Assembly: GCA_963693315.1 (NCBI GenBank)
Contig: OY856188.1
Coordinates: 310,001-374,000 of the forward strand
Source: Diogma glabrata
Lineage: Eukaryota; Arthropoda; Insecta; Diptera; Cylindrotomidae
Direction: 5' to 3'
Length of the DNA stretch: 64,000 bases
In this document: positions 26,576 through 38,720 of the stretch, one piece after another
How the letters are laid out: each line of letters starts with the position of its first letter
How positions within the stretch are numbered: position 1 is the stretch's first letter
Position numbers and translations under genes: made by a program
The notes under the pieces: model-generated
What the model saw: only the letters and a program-made list of their open reading frames with translations
The model's database searches: none
What the model was told of the DNA's origin: nothing

Positions 26576-28275
26576 GACAATTCAACTCAAAAACAAAAGT
26601 TTCAATAAGGTCCAATCAAAACGCTTCATTTACTATTTTTTAGCAAATCAAAACGATTTGTTTCGATTATTTTTTTCTGTTAGGAAGGAACAGCGAATAT
26701 TTTCGAATATTTTCCGCCTACTTTAATATATTAATTTAAAACCAAAATGCATATACAAAATTATGTGAAAATTCAATTTGCAAATAGTAAAAATGTCCGT
26801 TTTCATTCATAAATGATTGCATGTTTATGTTTATTTTTCAAAAATAAATTACAAATTTATAACATTTATGCGCCTACTAAGATGAAATAATATTTAATTT
26901 TGTTTGACAACAAAGGAATATGTTGTATGAAATAATGTTACTATTTCTGTTCGTTAAATTGTCTGCTAAATACAACTCGTCATCAAATTATTAGTCGATT
27001 ATTTTTCAACATTACCACTCATGCCATTTGAGGTCAAAAATTTCCCTCGTGCGCTACGCGCACTCGGGACCTCAAATGACATTCGTAATAATGATTATGA
27101 AAAATAATCGACTATTATTTGACGACTCGTTATATTATATATGACAATTCAACTCTCTAAAAAAAGTTTCAATAAGGTCCAATCATAACGCTTCATTTAC
27201 TATTTTTTAGCAAATCAAAACGATTTGTTTCGATTATTTTTTTCTGGTAGGAAGGAACAGCAAATATTTTCGAATATTTTCCGCCTACTTAATGTATTAA
27301 TTTAAAACCAAAATGCACATACAAAATTATGTGAAAATGCAATTTGCAAATAGTAAAAATGTCCGTTTTCATTCATAAATGATTGAATGTTTATGTTTAT
27401 TTTTCAAAAATAAATTACAAATTTATAACATTTATGCGCCTACTAAGATGAAATAATATTTAATTTTGTTTGACAACAAAGGAATATGTTGTATGAAATA
27501 ATGTTACTATTTCTGTTCGTTAAATTGTCTGCTAAATACAACTCGTCATCAAATTATTAGTCGATTATTTTTCAACATTACCACTCATGCCATTTGAGGT
27601 CAAAAATTTCCCTCGTGCGCTACGCGCACTCGGGACCTCAAATGACATTCGTAATAATGATTATGAAAAATAATCGACTATTATTTGACGACTCGTTATA
27701 TTATATATGACAATTCAACTCTCTAAAAAAAGTTTCAATAAGGTCCAATCATAACGCTTCATTTACTATTTTTTAGCAAATCAAAACGATTTGTTTCGAT
27801 TATTTTTTTCTGGTAGGAAGGAACAGCAAATATTTTCGAATATTTTCCGCCTACTTAATGTATTAATTTAAAACCAAAATGCACATACAAAATTATGTGA
27901 AAATGCAATTTGCAAATAGTAAAAATGTCCGTTTTCATTCATAAATGATTGAATGTTTATGTTTATTTTTCAAAAATAAATTACAAATTTATAACATTTA
28001 TGCGCCTACTAAGATGAAATAATATTTAATTTTGTTTGACAACAAAGGAATATGTTGTATGAAATAATGTTACTATTTCTGTTCGTTAAATTGTCTGCTA
28101 AATACAACTCGTCATCAAATTATTAGTCGATTATTTTTCAACATTACCACTCATGCCATTTGAGGTCAAAAATTTCCCTCGTGCGCTACGCGCACTCGGG
28201 ACCTCAAATGACATTCGTAATAATGATTATGAAAAATAATCGACTATTATTTGACGACTCGTTATATTATATATG
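26576..28275 (+). repeat. Three tandem copies of a 566-bp unit
   Basis: Units at 26576-27142, 27143-27708 and 27709-28275. Units 2 and 3 look essentially identical. Unit 1 differs at a few sites (for example CAAAAACAAAAG for CTCTAAAAAAAG, and CTGTTAGG for CTGGTAGG). Each unit carries a ~158-bp hairpin (26974-27131, 27540-27697, 28106-28264) with arms TCGATTATTTTTCAACATTA and CATTTGAGGTC and a loop-side CGTGCGCTACGCGCACTCG. Confidence 0.93.
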
Positions 28276-29067
28276 AATATTCCTATAGATACCATATTGA
28301 CTTTATTTTTACGGTACATTATTTAGTATGCAAGAATGATTCTTTAACGACCAGGTCTGAAAACACATATGCTGAATAATGTATAGGCAAAGTGGTTTAC
28401 GTCGATAATGTGGCACCCTTTGTCGATAGGGTGGCACCCTTGAGTTACAATGTCTCTATTCCAAAATTATTTCTAAAATATTAGCTTAACTTTACATATG
28501 TTTTACATTTCAAATAAATTAATTGCAAACACCTAAGGAAACTAATACATAATCAAATCACCGTGTTTGTAAATGAACTCAAAATATTTTTTTCCTTTAT
28601 CTTGAAACTCAAGGAATAAATTGGAATAGATCGTTTTTCAATGGACACAAAAATAATTACTGTAGAATGAAATGGCAGTTATGCAATTACAGCAGTTTTG
28701 CAAATTTTTATAGGTAGAGATACATACTCATACTGTTTGTTTTCTTAGTTTTATATATTTGAATTAAATGAAAGTTTATTATTTAAAATCACATTTTGTT
28801 GGGTTTTAAATCCCTTGTAAATTTCAAACTCATCAAGTGATTCTTTTAGAGATCCTTAGCTATACATAACTGTAAAGCCTTCAAATTTTTCTATTGTTAT
28901 TTACTATGTAAATGGTTTGCAAAAATAGACTTTAAATTTTTTTTACTTTTTTTCTAAGGAAGGTATTCCTTAAATCAGTCTTTAAAATATTTTCCGGTTT
29001 TCCCGATGTAAAATTTTTCACAAAAGTCACATTTAATTTTGTAAACTATAGAGCATGATTCTAATAG
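28276..29067. other. Intergenic, no gene seen
   Basis: Contains a short near-repeat GTCGATAATGTGGCACCCTT / GTCGATAGGGTGGCACCCTT near 28401-28440. Nothing else recognised. Confidence 0.4.
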
Positions 29068-29589
29068 CCCTGGTTAAACATTCCAATTGAAACCAATTGA
29101 AAAAATGAATTGGATTAATCGGAATTCTGCAATGGGAATTTCCAATTAATTCCTATTCAAAAAATCTATTTCCAATACAATCCTATCATTCCTGTTAAAT
29201 ATCTCTATTTTATTTTTCAACCGGAATGGATAGGATTCTATAGGAAATGTATATAAATAGGAATCAATTGGAAATTGAAATTGCAGAATTCCGATTAATC
29301 CTATTCATTCCTATTAAATCTTTTCCAATTAAATCCTGTTAAATTCATAAGATTGTTTAATTTTTTTCTAAGTTCTTTTTTCCTATTGAATCTTTTAATT
29401 TCCGATTGAAATTCAATTGGAAATTTCCATTAGAATCCTACAGAACCTCTTTTCCTGTTGAATCCCATTTATTCCGATTGAATTTTAATTGGTAGATCGA
29501 AGTCTTCCTATTAAACCGATTTAATCCTATTGAAATTATATTGGATTTAATAGGATTCAATAGGTTTAAATTGGAATGTTTAACCAGGG
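29068..29589. mobile_element. MITE with CCCTGGTTAAAC inverted ends
   Basis: 522 bp. CCCTGGTTAAACATTCCAAT TGAAACC at the left is repeated in inverted form at the right (one mismatch in 27). The interior is a low-complexity web of ATTGGAAT, ATTCCTATT and AATAGGAATC motifs in both orientations. No transposase. Flanks share only AG, so the superfamily is uncertain. Confidence 0.8.
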
Positions 29590-30122
29590 AGGACATTTAA
29601 TTTTGGTTTCAATTCTTTATATAAAATGTCTTTTAGGATTTTATACTTATATTTTTTTAAATAGTTCCTTTTAATATTAGGTATATGATTTATATATTCT
29701 ATTTTATCAAATATTATTTAATATAAGTTGTTATAAAGAAATTTAAATAAATTAATTTTCTTGGCTGTGTATTTAGTCGTGTTTACACAGTGTACTTATT
29801 ATGAACTAGACATGTATGTATCCTACAAATATATTTAGAATTAATGCTTTGCTGACACCTACTTTAATTTAAAATAGTTTTTAGTATTAGCTCCGAAACT
29901 TTTAGAAATGTTTAGAGTCCGCAAAATTGTATTTTAGCAGCCTAGTACTTCATGTCGTTATGACAACACTTTAGCGGATTCAAAATTTATTTCCATTTTA
30001 TATTATAATTATTTTCAAATTATAATCACAATTGCTTTGATAAGTTTTGTTTAAAAATCATGTTTTTAGGTGCGCAAGAATACAAATTAAGCAATAAATT
30101 AGAAAAAAATCCTAAGAGCTAA
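29590..30122. other. Intergenic, no gene seen
   Basis: AT-rich. A possible half-hairpin (TTTTAGCAGCC…TTTAGCGGATTC) near 29930-29980. Confidence 0.35.
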
Positions 30123-30274
30123 TACAAAAAAACGTTGTATGTAATACGTACGCAAATAGCTTTAACAGACTCATCTTCATATTACAGACTCGGCTAGCGC
30201 CTCGTCCGGAAACATTACGATTCGTCCGCTAAAACCATATTTTGCGTACTTGTTACATAAACTACTATTTTTAG
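30123..30274. repeat. Imperfect hairpin element
   Basis: GTATGTAATACGTACGCAAA…TTTAACAGAC pairs imperfectly with GTCCGCTAAAACCATATTTT GCGTACTTGTTACATAAAC, followed by CTACTATTTTTAG, the inverted AATAGTA end seen in the other hairpins. Confidence 0.5.
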
Positions 30275-30306
30275 ATTTCGTTTAGCAAATATTCCAAAAA
30301 ATAAAT

Positions 30307-31020
30307 ATGCCACGAGGAGTTCATACGTCTTAAAGAAAAAGTGGGTTCCAGCAGAGAAAGACCAAACAGGCTGAAATAGATTCAGCTCAGAGCATATCTG
30401 GATCCTTCTATAAATATGTTACAAAACCCGATGATATCCAAGGTTCATCAAAAGAAACTGATTCTCACGTTGATGCAACGAATGTTTCAGGGAATACTGG
30501 CTCATCTTCGGAAAGTAACAGCGACAATACAGAATTAATAATGATAACCTATGATGAAAACGAATTAGAAAGAAATACTGAAAATGACAGTGATAATGCT
30601 GCTAATGCTTCTACTATCGAAGACAGCATTTGCATGGGTGAATCACTTTAGGACTTAAGATGTATCACATTGGAATATACTCGTCTCTGATAATGTTCGC
30701 ATTGAAATCATAAAAAAGGAAGTGAACATTTTCAAAATAGAGAAGGGTCGTTTGCTACTGTATCTAGACACGAGTTGGACATAAAAAGTGATGTTCGCCA
30801 TCTTTCTAAAGAATGGTATTATAAAGTGATGCCTTATGGTGAAAAAATTCTGCAGTCATGGATGGTTTATTCTCCTTTAAATAATAACCTGTACTGCTTC
30901 TGCTGTCGTATATTAGCTGTCACCAATAGTAATAATACACAATCTACGACTGGATTTCAGAAGTGGTGGAAACTAAATCCCAAAGTAACCGACCATGAAA
31001 CCATGGAAAAAAGCCGCTGA
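30307..31020 (+). pseudogene. hAT transposase N-terminal and TTF-type finger region
   Basis: From ATG 30307 (MPRGVHTS, then an in-frame TAA). A Ser/Asp/Glu-rich tail follows (TGSSSESNSDNTELIM). The finger-like segment is HLSKEWYYKVMPYGEKILQS with WMVYSPLNNNLYCFCCRIL, the typical 'R.WL.Y….VyCFcC.lF' signature of ZMYM1-like hAT proteins. There are stops at 30331, near 30649 and at 31018, and a frameshift near 30700. The next codons are interrupted by the MITE. Confidence 0.8.
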
Positions 31021-31040
31021 TTTAAGCGATGAAATTCTTA

Positions 31041-31450
31041 CACTGAAAAAAAAATTGAAGTAATGACAACCTCATCTCGAAGTTGGCAGTTTATTATTCA
31101 TGCAAAGAAAAGATATTTACAAACAATTTCACCGTGATTGGGACAACTACTTAGTACGCAGTAACATTTTCCTGACAACAGAATGAGGTTTATTTAAAAT
31201 ATAAAGTGTTATATCCAATATAACAGTAGTTGAATAAAGTTATTAACTATTTCCATGAAAACATATTTCTTTTGCCTTATATCATGAATTTTTCATTTTA
31301 AAATTTAAGTATTTGAGATTAATTTATCTATATTTTATTTTCACATAAAATTTCATGTGATTGTCTCAACTACATCGGCTTATCATTGTACAGTTGTTGA
31401 ATCAATCTCGTAGTTCGATTCGCCATATCTGCCGGCACGGTGAGGTTGCG
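31041..31450 (+). mobile_element. MITE with CACTGAAAA end (copy 1)
   Basis: Begins CACTGAAAAAAAAATTGAAG after TA. Its body is the reverse complement of the MITE at 58667-59114 (shared AACATTTTCCTGA(C/T)AACAGA, ATGAAAAATTC and CGGTGAGGTTG). The right terminal ~40 bp, with the second CACTGAAAA end, is missing. Confidence 0.8.
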
Positions 31451-31998
31451 ATAATTTATGTGGCCAACACTTATTTGCACAAAATATAGCTTGTGTAATG
31501 TTTTTCGGAACAGTGGAAGCCATTTTTACATGTTATTCTGCTTCGACTAGCCGCTGGGAAGTGCTTGTTAAACACAACAAAGCAACTGTTAAAAGACTCT
31601 TAACAACGCATTGGAGTGCTCATTATGCTGCAGTAAAAGTATTGGCCGAAAATTTTGTTGGGATTTTGATTATGCAATTGAGAAGATAAGTGATCAACAA
31701 AAAAATGTAGACACTAGAGGCGCTGCACAGAACCTTATCCATGCAGCATGTGATTCTACGTTTCTTTGCTAGCTTTTGTTTTCGAATGATATTGTAATGG
31801 AAATAATATGTCACATTGTAGAAGCAGCAATAATTCTTGCTGCGAAAAAATCGGAGGACTATGGAAAGCCGAATTCGTCGTAAAAACGTAAAAAACCAAT
31901 GGCTGCTGAGTTCGCCCCTGATGTTGGACTGACACTGAGAGCTCAACTTAAAAAGGACATGTTGGAATGTCTTGACCGATTCAGTGTTGAACTCCGAA
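31451..31998 (+). pseudogene. hAT transposase core, outer element
   Basis: MFFGTVEAIFTCYSASTSRW then LKRLLTTHWSAHYAAVK-type sequence at 31498-31690 (the 'FFgtle.iy.ff..S..Rw..L' and 'TRWsa' blocks of ZMYM-like hAT transposases; the window reads VKRLLTTHWSAHYAAVKVL). A frameshifted stretch follows, then LRAQLKKDMLECLDRFSVEL at 31940-31995. That line continues at 34577 as RLKSAQDLSSLFEVVQ after the hAT-B insertion is removed. Confidence 0.8.
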
Positions 31999-34568
31999 CA
32001 GTGGCGGATTACCATAGAGGTGGAAGAGGCGGCCGCCTCGGGCCCCACATACACAGGGGCCCCCTCGCTACAAATAGTATTGATATTTTATAGGTATTCA
32101 AATATCAGATGATTGCGTTCATTCAACCAAAGTATTTAAACCTAAAGATTTTTTGATTATAATCCCACATGTAAAAGTGTTAGGTTGTCAATTTGTATTA
32201 CTTTTTTTCATGTATGTATTTATTTTAATAATTCTAATTTGATAGTTTTATAATTTTTTAATGTACAAATTCGTTTTCCAATTTGTATAGTAAAAAAACA
32301 TTTTGTTTTGAAAAGCTCCACTGTTACGAATGAATATTAATACTAAAACTTTATTTGCAATGGGCTGTTATTATATTAATCGCATCTTAATTATTGATAA
32401 AAACAAAATCCAGATAAGTATTTTTTGGATATTTGAAGTATATTTGAGTTTTATATTTTCATCAATGATTTTGGATTTCTTTTAAGACCTACAATTTATT
32501 GAAAGCATTAAACTGAAAACCTCAATTTTAAGCATATAATTGTACATATTTTAGATTAATTTCATATATAACTAAATAAATGAAAACTTTTAAACGTGTA
32601 GAATTGAAATCTATTATTGTATGCTTAAAATCCATGTATTTTTTATACAATACATGCTAAGTTCATCATTTGGATTAACGTTTGAAAAGGGTTTCCATAT
32701 GATATGATTGATATAGTATAGGTGTTTTAGCTTTATTTGTATATTTCGTTTTATCAACGTTGATTGGAAAAAAGATTGTCTAAAAAATTTGTTTGAAAAA
32801 TTTGAAAAAAAGATTGTTTGTAACTGGACTGATGCTCAAATAGCTCGTGAAATTGAAGTACAACAAAAATGCTGGCGGGAAGTTTTAAAAAGAGTTGCAG
32901 CTACAGTAAAGCTATTAGCTACTTTGGGTTTAGCATTTCGTGGTCATCGAGAAGATATTGATTCGAACAGAAAAGGAAATTTTATGACATGCATTGAGTA
33001 CCTATCCCAATTTGATGATTTTCTTTAAAATCATTTGGAGAGGTACAACCATCCAGGAAAAGGTAATGTAAGTTATTTATCACATACCACATGCGATGAA
33101 TTTATAAATTTAATGGGAACTGAAGTAAAAGAACACCTAATTCAAGAAATTCAGGACTCTTTATATTATTCAATTATTGTTGATTCTACGCCCCAGAGTT
33201 CCCACACTGACCAACTAAGTTTTATATTAAGGTACATTGATAAAGTGGGCGATGCGAGAGAACGATTTTTGGATTTTTACAGATTGAAAATCACAATTCA
33301 GAATATCTAGCACAACTTATTTTGAAAACTTTAAACAATTTGTCTTTGGATATTAAAAATTGTTGCGGTCAAACATATATGGCCGGAAAATATAATGGTT
33401 TACAAGCCAGAAATAAAACTCTAAGTGAGACCGCCATTTTTATTCCTTGTACAAGTCATACGCTTAATTTAATTGGAAATTATGCTGCAGATGCCTATTC
33501 TACTGCGGTGTTTTATTTTCACTTTATCCAAAATATATATGTATTCTTTTCTTCATCTACTCACAGATGGAAGTTGCTTATTGATAATTTTTCCGATCCT
33601 AATTCCAAACATATTAAAAAATTAAGTGACACAAGTGACAAGATGGTCTGCAAGAGCTGATGCAGTATCCGCCTTGCGGTTTAATTACAAAAATATTAAA
33701 AGCATTCTTATCCAAATTAGCGAAAATGAAGACGAAAAACCGATTACTAAAGTTGAGGTTAAAGAATTAGCTAGCTCTTTCGATGAATATGAATTGCCTT
33801 ATTAACCGTTTTATGGGATATATTATTACAATGAATCAATAGTACTAGAAAATCATTTCAAAATATTCAAACGAACTTATTACAAGGAGTAAAACTGTTT
33901 AATTCTTTGTCACAATTTATAAGGGATGTTCGGAATGCTTTTGAGAGCATATAAAAGCAAGCAAACTTATTAACAGGCAATATTAGCTACAAAGAAAGAC
34001 GAAAAAGAAAACGCAAAATTATGTATGATGAATCATCTGCAAATGATACACAGCTAGTAGGACGAGAATTGTTTATTATAAATACTCACAATATGATCTG
34101 TGATGACTTGCCACTGAAATGTCTACCAGAACGTCCATATATGAAACTGTTTTAAATAATTTTAAATTATTGTTTGATCAAAATATATCCAGTGATGAAG
34201 TTGACAAGTGTATTTTAGAATTGTCAAATACATATGCGAGGGATATAGAAGTATAATATTTTAAAGACGAAGTACATCATTTTTTAAAATATATAAAAGA
34301 AGAGAACATCACTTGTCCATTTAAGATGAACAAGGTAATCATTGATGGCCTGCAATCTTCATTTCCCAATGTGGAAACTATTTTTAAAATATTTCTTACA
34401 TTGCCGATATGCAACGCAAGTGTGGAACGATCTTTCTCCGTTCTGAAGCGGATAAAAAATTATTTAAGAAATGGTCTTAATCAAACTCATTTGCAAAATT
34501 TTTGGTAAAATCTTAGGCCCCAAAAATTTGTTCCGCCTCGGGCCCCTTAAAGGCATAATCCGCCACTG
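31999..34568 (+). mobile_element. hAT-B, inserted in the outer hAT
   Basis: 2,570 bp. Ends are CAGTGGCGGATTA…TAATCCGCCACTG, with a further shared GCCTCGGGCCCC block inside both ends. Flanked by the 8-bp direct repeat ACTCCGAA (31991-31998, 34569-34576), the hAT hallmark. Carries a broken ZMYM1-like transposase. Confidence 0.93.
32789..34508 (+). pseudogene. hAT-B transposase, broken
   Basis: ZMYM1/hAT transposase. LLATLGLAFRGHREDID near 32920 and HPGKGNVSYLSHTTCDEFIN near 33050 are the DUF4371-type core. YYSIIVDSTPQSSHTDQLSF near 33165 carries the catalytic 'DsT.d.shtdQ' segment. IPCTSHTLNLIGNYAAD near 33445 is the 'CaaHsLNLvg' block. LPICNASVERSFSVLKRIKN near 34405 is the C-terminal dimerisation motif. 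Stops at 33026-33028 and 33308-33310 and a frameshift near 33640 break it; 33660-34325 is heavily decayed. The zinc-finger N-terminus is missing. Confidence 0.87.
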
Positions 34569-34576
34569 ACTCCGAA

Positions 34577-34990
34577 CTAGACTTAAGTCAGCTCAAGATT
34601 TATCTTCATTGTTCGAGGTTGTGCAGACAAACACTTAGCTTTTGGCGAACAGTGAAGAGTTGAAATTATCTGTATCAAAATTTACCAGTTTTTATGATGA
34701 GGTATCGGCAATAGAACTCCTCATAGAGATACCAAGGTTGAGGAGGCATTTAAAAGCGGCCAATGTTACAGTTTCTAACTGGACTGGGTGTGCATAGACT
34801 TTTTGAAATTCATCGTAGAATGGGATTTTTCAGTATTTCTTCTGAATCTTACGGTCGCACTAAAGTTATTTATGACTGTTTGCGTATTAGAAGCTTCATG
34901 TGAGAGTAGTTTCAGCAAATGTTGTGCCCCGACGATTGGGGTGGTGGGCGGTGCGTCTGGGGTGCGCTGCATCAGCTGGATTATTAGCAT
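34577..34990 (+). pseudogene. Outer hAT transposase, C-terminal part
   Basis: Continues the frame interrupted at 31998: SAQDLSSLFEVVQTNT, one TAG, then LRRHLKAANVTVSNW, a frameshift near 34785, and FLLNLTVALKLFMTVCVLEA followed by SCESSFSK. The last is the hAT dimerisation motif ('lrifLtipvsvaseRsFSkL'). The sequence then turns GC-rich (34925-34980) and is no longer recognisable. Confidence 0.8.
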
Positions 34991-35171
34991 ATAGTTTTGT
35001 TTTGTTTTCTGCAAATTTCTCACAATTTGTTTTTCACTTATTATTTTGTTATTATTTCTTCATTTTATCATGAAATATTGGCATATGTCATATTTTGTAG
35101 TATGATAGGATTTTTTACTTAGTTATGCATTTTAAAATAAAACATAAAAAAATAAAATAAATGATATATAT

Positions 35172-38153
35172 ATGGCAGTACAACCGAAAAAAAATAAGTC
35201 TGCAGGTGGTAAAGCAAATTTGCGCAATCCACCCGCCCATAAAGCGGAACGTCCACGAAATTTGCAGGGATAAAACATATATGAATCAATAAAAAATTTT
35301 AAAATATATGTTCAAAACATCTGCGGATTGAACGCTAACCATGACCACGTGCAACATCATCTTGACCCCGACAAACCGAACATTCTTTTCCTTACAGAAA
35401 CACAAGTTTCTGAAAATTTTCTCTTTATAGAATCGCTTAATTCCAAATAAAGGCTCGAATCAGCTTTCAAACTCCATCAGGGCGTATGCGCATTCATTCA
35501 TGAGAGTGTTGCGTACACGCGCTTTCCAAATTTTGAACTACACGGTGACGGCCTCAATACAATGGTTTTAAAGATTTGTCTTCCATAAATGACTTTTTTA
35601 CAATAGCTTTATACCGGTCCCCCAACAAACGTAACCCAAACTTTTTTAATATACTGACAAAAATTATGGACGAGATTAGAGCAAAGTCCCCTAATTGTGA
35701 AGTTATCGTTACCGGTGACTTCAACGTCCACAACAAATCATGGTTGGAATTCTCCAAATCAGACCGACGACGTTGACAATAGTGGAAAACTGGCAGACAT
35801 TTTTGCCGCGTCTCAGGACCTATTCCAAATTGTTAAAAGCCCGACTTTCACTCCCCGTAATGGCGGTGATAATAGTTTTCTTTTAGATCTCTATCTTACC
35901 ACAATGCCAGATATTACGAGTGTCGATGTCGCGAAAGGTAGTATTGGAAATTCTGATCATTATTTAATCTCATCAGTTATCAAAACTGATTTACTTAAAA
36001 CTGCAGCTCCCAAACCCCGTAAAATATTTCACTACTCAAAAATGGATAAGAGTGGTCTTCAAAATTTTTTCCATGGTTTCCCTTTCGACCGTCATTGTTT
36101 TTACAGTGACAATGTAAATGTTTCTGCTCAAAACTTTACAGAACCATCCAATTTGCTATCAATAAATTTGTCCCTTTCTCCATAGTAAAACCCAAACAAA
36201 AATACTTGTATTCGAAAGCTGCCAAAACGGCACTTAGAAACAAACGTAGATCATTTAATATTTGGATTCATAACAAAACCCCCACTAATCGATCCCAATA
36301 TCTAAAGGCCAACAAAATATCTAATCAGATTATCAGTGAAAGCCTCAAAACTTACGTCTATGTCTGTTTCTGACAAGAGTTTCTACAGTGCCATTAATTC
36401 TTTAAATTCTAGTACAAAATTTTTTATTTCCCCTATTATTGATGGTGATTTAATCGTCAATGATCCCGCAAGAAAAGCTAACTTGTTCGCTGAACCCTTT
36501 GCTCTGAACTCCACTGTTTTGGAAACTCCTAAAGAAATACCCCAAATCCAGTCTTCAGGAGTTAATATGAATGAACTTCACTTCAAACTCAAAATAGTCG
36601 CTAAACTTTTAAAGGGGTTAATCATCAACAAAGCATGAGGAATGGACAATATTCCACCCATTATTTTAAAAACCTTTTCCAAAGAACTTGCACCAACTTT
36701 AACTAAAATATTCTACCAATCCTACAAATCTGGTATATATCCCTCGTGCTGGAAGTTGGCAAATGTCCAGCCCGTCCCCAAAAAGGGACCAAAATCCGAT
36801 ATCTCAAATTATAGGCCAATAGCTTTACTATCGGTCCTATCCAAAGTCTATGAGCATTATATTAATACACATATTTCAAAATTTCTGGAAGAAAATCATT
36901 TAATATCCGACAGCCAATACGGTTTTCGAAACAAAAGATCAACTACCGATCTATTAAACTATGTAGCGCATTGTTGGAATAGCATACTTGATAAAGGTGG
37001 TGAAACATACGTTATCGCCTTAGTTATCTCCAAGGCATTCGATCGAGTCTGGCATGCCAACTTAATCAACAAGCTCGTTGCGCACGGTTTTCATCCCAAT
37101 GTTGTGAAGCTGATTCAAAATTTTCTATCCAACCGATACATTTCGGTTTCCTTAGACGGATTTTCTTCTGAGTCTAAACTAATTAACGCTGGTGTACCCC
37201 AAGGCTCAGAATTGTCCCCAACCCTATTTTTGAATTGTTGAAAATCACCGGTAACCCAATAAATAGCTTTGCAGATGATAGTACTCTGCACAAGTCGTTC
37301 GAGCCCCTTCCTTCAAAAGGTAAAATGCACGAACGAATTAATCCTTCCCGGAGAGACGCTGCCATAAACGTGAACAAAGACCTGAATAAAGTCGCCGACT
37401 GGGGTGACCAAAACCTTGTCAATTTCAACTCCACCAAAACACAGCTGTTGATTGTTTCCAGATTAAAGACCGAGTTCCCCAAAGATATTTTATTCAGTAT
37501 GTGTGATGAACCAATAGGTGAATGTAAAAACATTCGTTTATTGGGTGTCACAGTTTCAAATGACCTACTCTGGAACGATCATGTAATGGCGATGGCAAAA
37601 AGCGCGTCTAAAAAACTCGGCCTCTTAAATAGATGCAAAAAATTTTTCACTCCATACCAATTGCTCCATGTTTATAAGTCCTATATTCGTCCCTGTATGG
37701 AGTACTGCTGTCAAGTTTGGGGTGCGGCCTCTGTTTCCATCTTGGCCCTCTTGGACTCTTCAAAAGCGAGCTATACGAATTGTGGGTGATCGAACTTTGA
37801 CATCAAAACTTGATTCCCTACAACATCGTCGCACTGTTGCTGACCTCGTTGTTTTTTACAAATATCGTCATCATCAGTGCTTAGATGGAATCAGCGGCAT
37901 CATGCCTCAAACTTATTCTTACCCCCGTTCCACTCGGCAATCGGCTGCCGCAACCAGTGAAACGGTAAAGATCCCGCGCTGTCATACTGGCAGATCGCAG
38001 AGAGACTTCTTTGTCCGAACTGCGTACAAATGGAATAGTTTGCCGGAACACTTAGTCTCAGGTGGCTTCAACCCACAGATGTTTAAAAAAAGCGTTAATC
38101 TACACCTTAGAACGCCAGTTGTTGTGGGACCCAGGTCTAGACCTAGGTCTTAA
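35172..38153 (+). pseudogene. LINE endonuclease-reverse transcriptase, copy B, broken
   Basis: Same protein as copy A. Endonuclease VTGDFNVHNKSW near 35712 has the normal Gly-Asp-x-Asn; GNSDHYLI near 35950. RT NYRPIALLSVLSKVYEHYIN near 36810, FADDS near 37268. In motif A the first Asp is Val (ALVISKAFDRV, near 37022), which would remove a catalytic metal ligand. Breaks: the TAA shared with copy A near 35448, a frameshift near 35760, TGA at 36636-36638, a 13-bp deletion near 37230 just after GVPQGSELSPTLF, and a 2-bp deletion near 37760. The segment present here but deleted in A (36027-36340) links endonuclease and RT. Confidence 0.88.
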
Positions 38154-38228
38154 AAGGTATTTATGTGTTCTTGTGACACATATTCTAAACCCTATTACAC
38201 AACACATTTTATCAAAAAAAAAAAAAAA
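35172..38228 (+). mobile_element. L1x LINE copy B
   Basis: Nearly full-length second copy, starting at ATGGCAGTACAACCG just after a short (AT) run (35164-35173) and ending in an A tail at 38214-38228. About 95% like copy A by eye. It keeps ~300 bp missing from copy A, so it is the better template for this family. Confidence 0.92.
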
Positions 38229-38594
38229 TTAAAATTAATTAAAAACTACTTGCGGGCAACAATGACCCAATGTAGCTTATTAATAATAATGCTCATTTGT
38301 ATTAATTAAAAAAAATATAAATTACGTTTATCGGCTTTTTATTATTATTGACAGTTTTTATTTTTGGGGTGATACCACAATATCCGCCCCGGGTGCCACC
38401 CATGCCAGCTACGCCACTGGTTTAACTCCAAAACAAAACACCCATACAAAACTTTTTTGAAATATTCCATGAAACAATAATTAAATATTTCATGAAATAT
38501 TTCAAAAATATAAATTTCATGAAGCTTACAATCACTATAACAATGCATAACCAGTTGGTGAATAACGTGTAATATAATAAACTGAATCTTGGTT
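38229..38594. other. Spacer with a lone hAT-like end
   Basis: On the minus strand, from 38419, the sequence reads CAGTGGCGTAGCTGGCATGG GTGGCACCCGGGGCGGATAT, the look of a hAT terminal repeat. I find no partner end nearby, so it is a remnant at most. Confidence 0.45.
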
Positions 38595-38720
38595 CAGTCT
38601 AGGCATTTACAACTGGCCCAGACTAAAACCGGAGTTATCAGGCCAAGGTTTGGCTCGCCAATACAGGCCCGAGGTTGGCCCGAGGTTAGCCCATTGTTTA
38701 ACATTGGCAGTTCCTACCCG
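38595..38720 (-). repeat. GGCCCAAG-type degenerate cluster (copy 2)
   Basis: TTTACAACTGGCCCAGAC, CAGGCCAAGGTTTGGCTCGC, CAGGCCCGAGGTTGGCCCGA, then GGCAGTTCCTACCCGG, the inverted equivalent of the CCGGGTAAGAATT start at 24713. Confidence 0.75.

Larger units (their letters stand above)
30307..34990 (+). mobile_element. ZMYM1-type hAT transposon relic (outer)
   Basis: Host element for two later insertions (MITE 31041-31450 and hAT-B 31999-34568). Coding remnants run in order from an N-terminal tail and zinc-finger region (30307-31020) through the RNase H-like core (31480-31998) to the C-terminal dimerisation region (34577-34930). The 3' sequence at 35000-35140 resembles 18420-18560 inside the Helitron. 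Terminal repeats not identified. Confidence 0.7.

Noticed and set aside
26974..28264. CRISPR-like array
   Set aside because: Three copies of a 566-bp unit with no short direct repeats and spacers, in a eukaryotic genome.
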